NCBI GenBank assembly: GCA_022641775.1
Contig: JALCDS010000017.1
Span: 1-35,450 of the forward strand
Source of the DNA: Clostridiaceae bacterium
GTDB lineage: Bacteria; Cyanobacteriota; Vampirovibrionia; Gastranaerophilales; Gastranaerophilaceae
Direction: 5' to 3'
DNA: 35,450 nt
The notes beneath the pieces were generated by a model. The model ran no database searches. It had not been told where the DNA came from and saw only the letters and a list, made by a program, of their open reading frames with translations. Both the position numbers and the translations under genes were made by a program. Shown in pieces: positions 34,723 through 35,450 of this stretch. Numbering within the stretch: position 1 is the stretch's first letter; each line of letters starts with the position of its first letter.

Positions 34723-35450
34723 ATGCCGGCAACAAAAGAGAAAAAAACAGTAGAATTAGGGAATTTGCCAAAGGATTTGGAAGCTGAAGAAGCAGTCCTC
34801 GGTGCAATTTTAGTCAGCGGTGACGTTTTAATAAAAGTTGTTGAAATCTTAAAAGCAGAATATTTTTTCAAAATGGCTCACAGATATATTTATGAAGCTA
34901 TGTTGGAACTGTTCAATAACAACGAAAAGATTGATATTGTATCAGTTTCAGATGTATTGAATACAAATATGAAACTGGAACAAGTTGGCGGACGTGCGTT
35001 TATCAATGATTTATGCTACAAAACAGTTACAACCAGTAACGTTGCATATTATGCAAAAATTATTCAGGAAAAAGCGCTAAAACGTTCTCTTATCAACGCA
35101 GGCTCAGAAATTGTTAATTTGGGATACGATGTCGGACCTGTCGGAGAATCTTTAGATTCAGCACAAAAAGTTATCTTTGATGTTGCAGCACAAAAGACAT
35201 CCTCAAATCTTGTTCCAGTAAAAAAACTTATTTGTGATACGTATGACAAAATCGAATACCGTTATAATCATAAAGACGAACTTTTAGGAACAAGAACAAG
35301 CTTTTTTGACCTTGATGCAATGACAAACGGACTACAAAAATCAGATTTGATTATTATAGCAGCTCGTCCTTCAATGGGGAAAACGACTTTTGCACTCAAT
35401 ATTGCGCAAAACGTTGCAATCAAAGAAAAAGTTCCTGTTGCAGTATTTTC
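34723..35450 (+). CDS. dnaB: Replicative DNA helicase DnaB, N-terminal part
   Basis: About 242 residues are visible and the frame runs off the window. The N-terminal helical domain begins LPKDLEAEEAVLGAILVSGD, and VGGRAFINDLCYKTVTTSNV is typical of the primase-binding region. The linker leads to the RecA-like core with RTSFFDLDAMTNGLQKSDLI and Walker A, A-R-P-S-M-G219-K220-T221. DnaB is the hexameric motor that unwinds DNA at the fork and recruits primase. The start has AAGGAG at 34711-34716, 6 bases before ATG. No intein is seen in the visible part. Confidence 0.97.
   Translation, partial: MPATKEKKTVELGNLPKDLEAEEAVLGAILVSGDVLIKVVEILKAEYFFKMAHRYIYEAMLELFNNNEKIDIVSVSDVLNTNMKLEQVGGRAFINDLCYKTVTTSNVAYYAKIIQEKALKRSLINAGSEIVNLGYDVGPVGESLDSAQKVIFDVAAQKTSSNLVPVKKLICDTYDKIEYRYNHKDELLGTRTSFFDLDAMTNGLQKSDLIIIAARPSMGKTTFALNIAQNVAIKEKVPVAVF

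Noticed and set aside
1-35450. CRISPR array or transposase genes
   Set aside because: I saw no regularly spaced repeats and no protein with transposase or integrase motifs in any part of the window.

Overview
The window is AT-rich (about 30% GC by eye) bacterial chromosome, with AGGAG-type ribosome sites, a lipoprotein, surface-polysaccharide genes and housekeeping genes (rseP, speE, cinA-like, dnaB). A gut lineage such as Gastranaerophilales (Melainabacteria/Vampirovibrionia) fits the composition and gene mix. That placement is inference; no 16S or other marker is present to prove it.

Left flank (1-5.5 kb), a defence-like patch. The end of a TPR-repeat gene abuts a broken DpnII-type endonuclease gene. 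Two intact adenine methyltransferases of the DpnII type (DpnM/Dam-like and DpnA-like) follow, with an unrecognised 173-residue gene between the nuclease relic and the methylases. Divergent from these is an 833-residue protein with a zinc ribbon and a C-terminal FokI-like nuclease domain. It has no obvious methylase of its own.

Polysaccharide region (5.9-19.6 kb). uxs and ugd make UDP-glucuronate and UDP-xylose. After a lipoprotein gene and a zinc-binding methyltransferase gene comes an eight-gene minus-strand operon (18566 to 9806): ddhA, a glycosyltransferase-acetyltransferase fusion, ddhB, ddhC, an SDR epimerase/reductase, a HpcH/HpaI-like aldolase, a HAD phosphatase and a large thiamine-diphosphate enzyme. 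The first enzymes build CDP-4-keto-3,6-dideoxyglucose. The last four suggest it is extended into a branched or otherwise unusual sugar, as YerE does in yersiniose synthesis. A DUF3737 beta-helix gene lies just upstream, divergent.

Second defence module (20.0-23.3 kb). A tight three-gene operon encodes an NgoPII-type endonuclease, a HaeIII-type cytosine methyltransferase (predicted GGCC) and an ATPase-TOPRIM protein of the OLD type. It lies beside a tRNA-Met(CAT).

Right part (23.6-35.45 kb). An HxlR regulator, a LysM membrane protein, a small cysteine protein paired with a lone receiver domain, a double zinc-ribbon protein and the site-2 protease RseP come first. A second glycosyltransferase group (GT2-like, GT4, GT2, RgpF-like) follows, then speE, a HIT protein, a class A beta-lactamase-like serine hydrolase, a CinA-type amidase and the start of dnaB.

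The items most worth a second look are the solitary FokI-like nuclease, the RM-plus-OLD operon, the CDP-sugar operon with its TPP/aldolase/HAD tail, and a set of genes whose -10 box sits only 6 bases before the start codon, suggesting leaderless transcripts.
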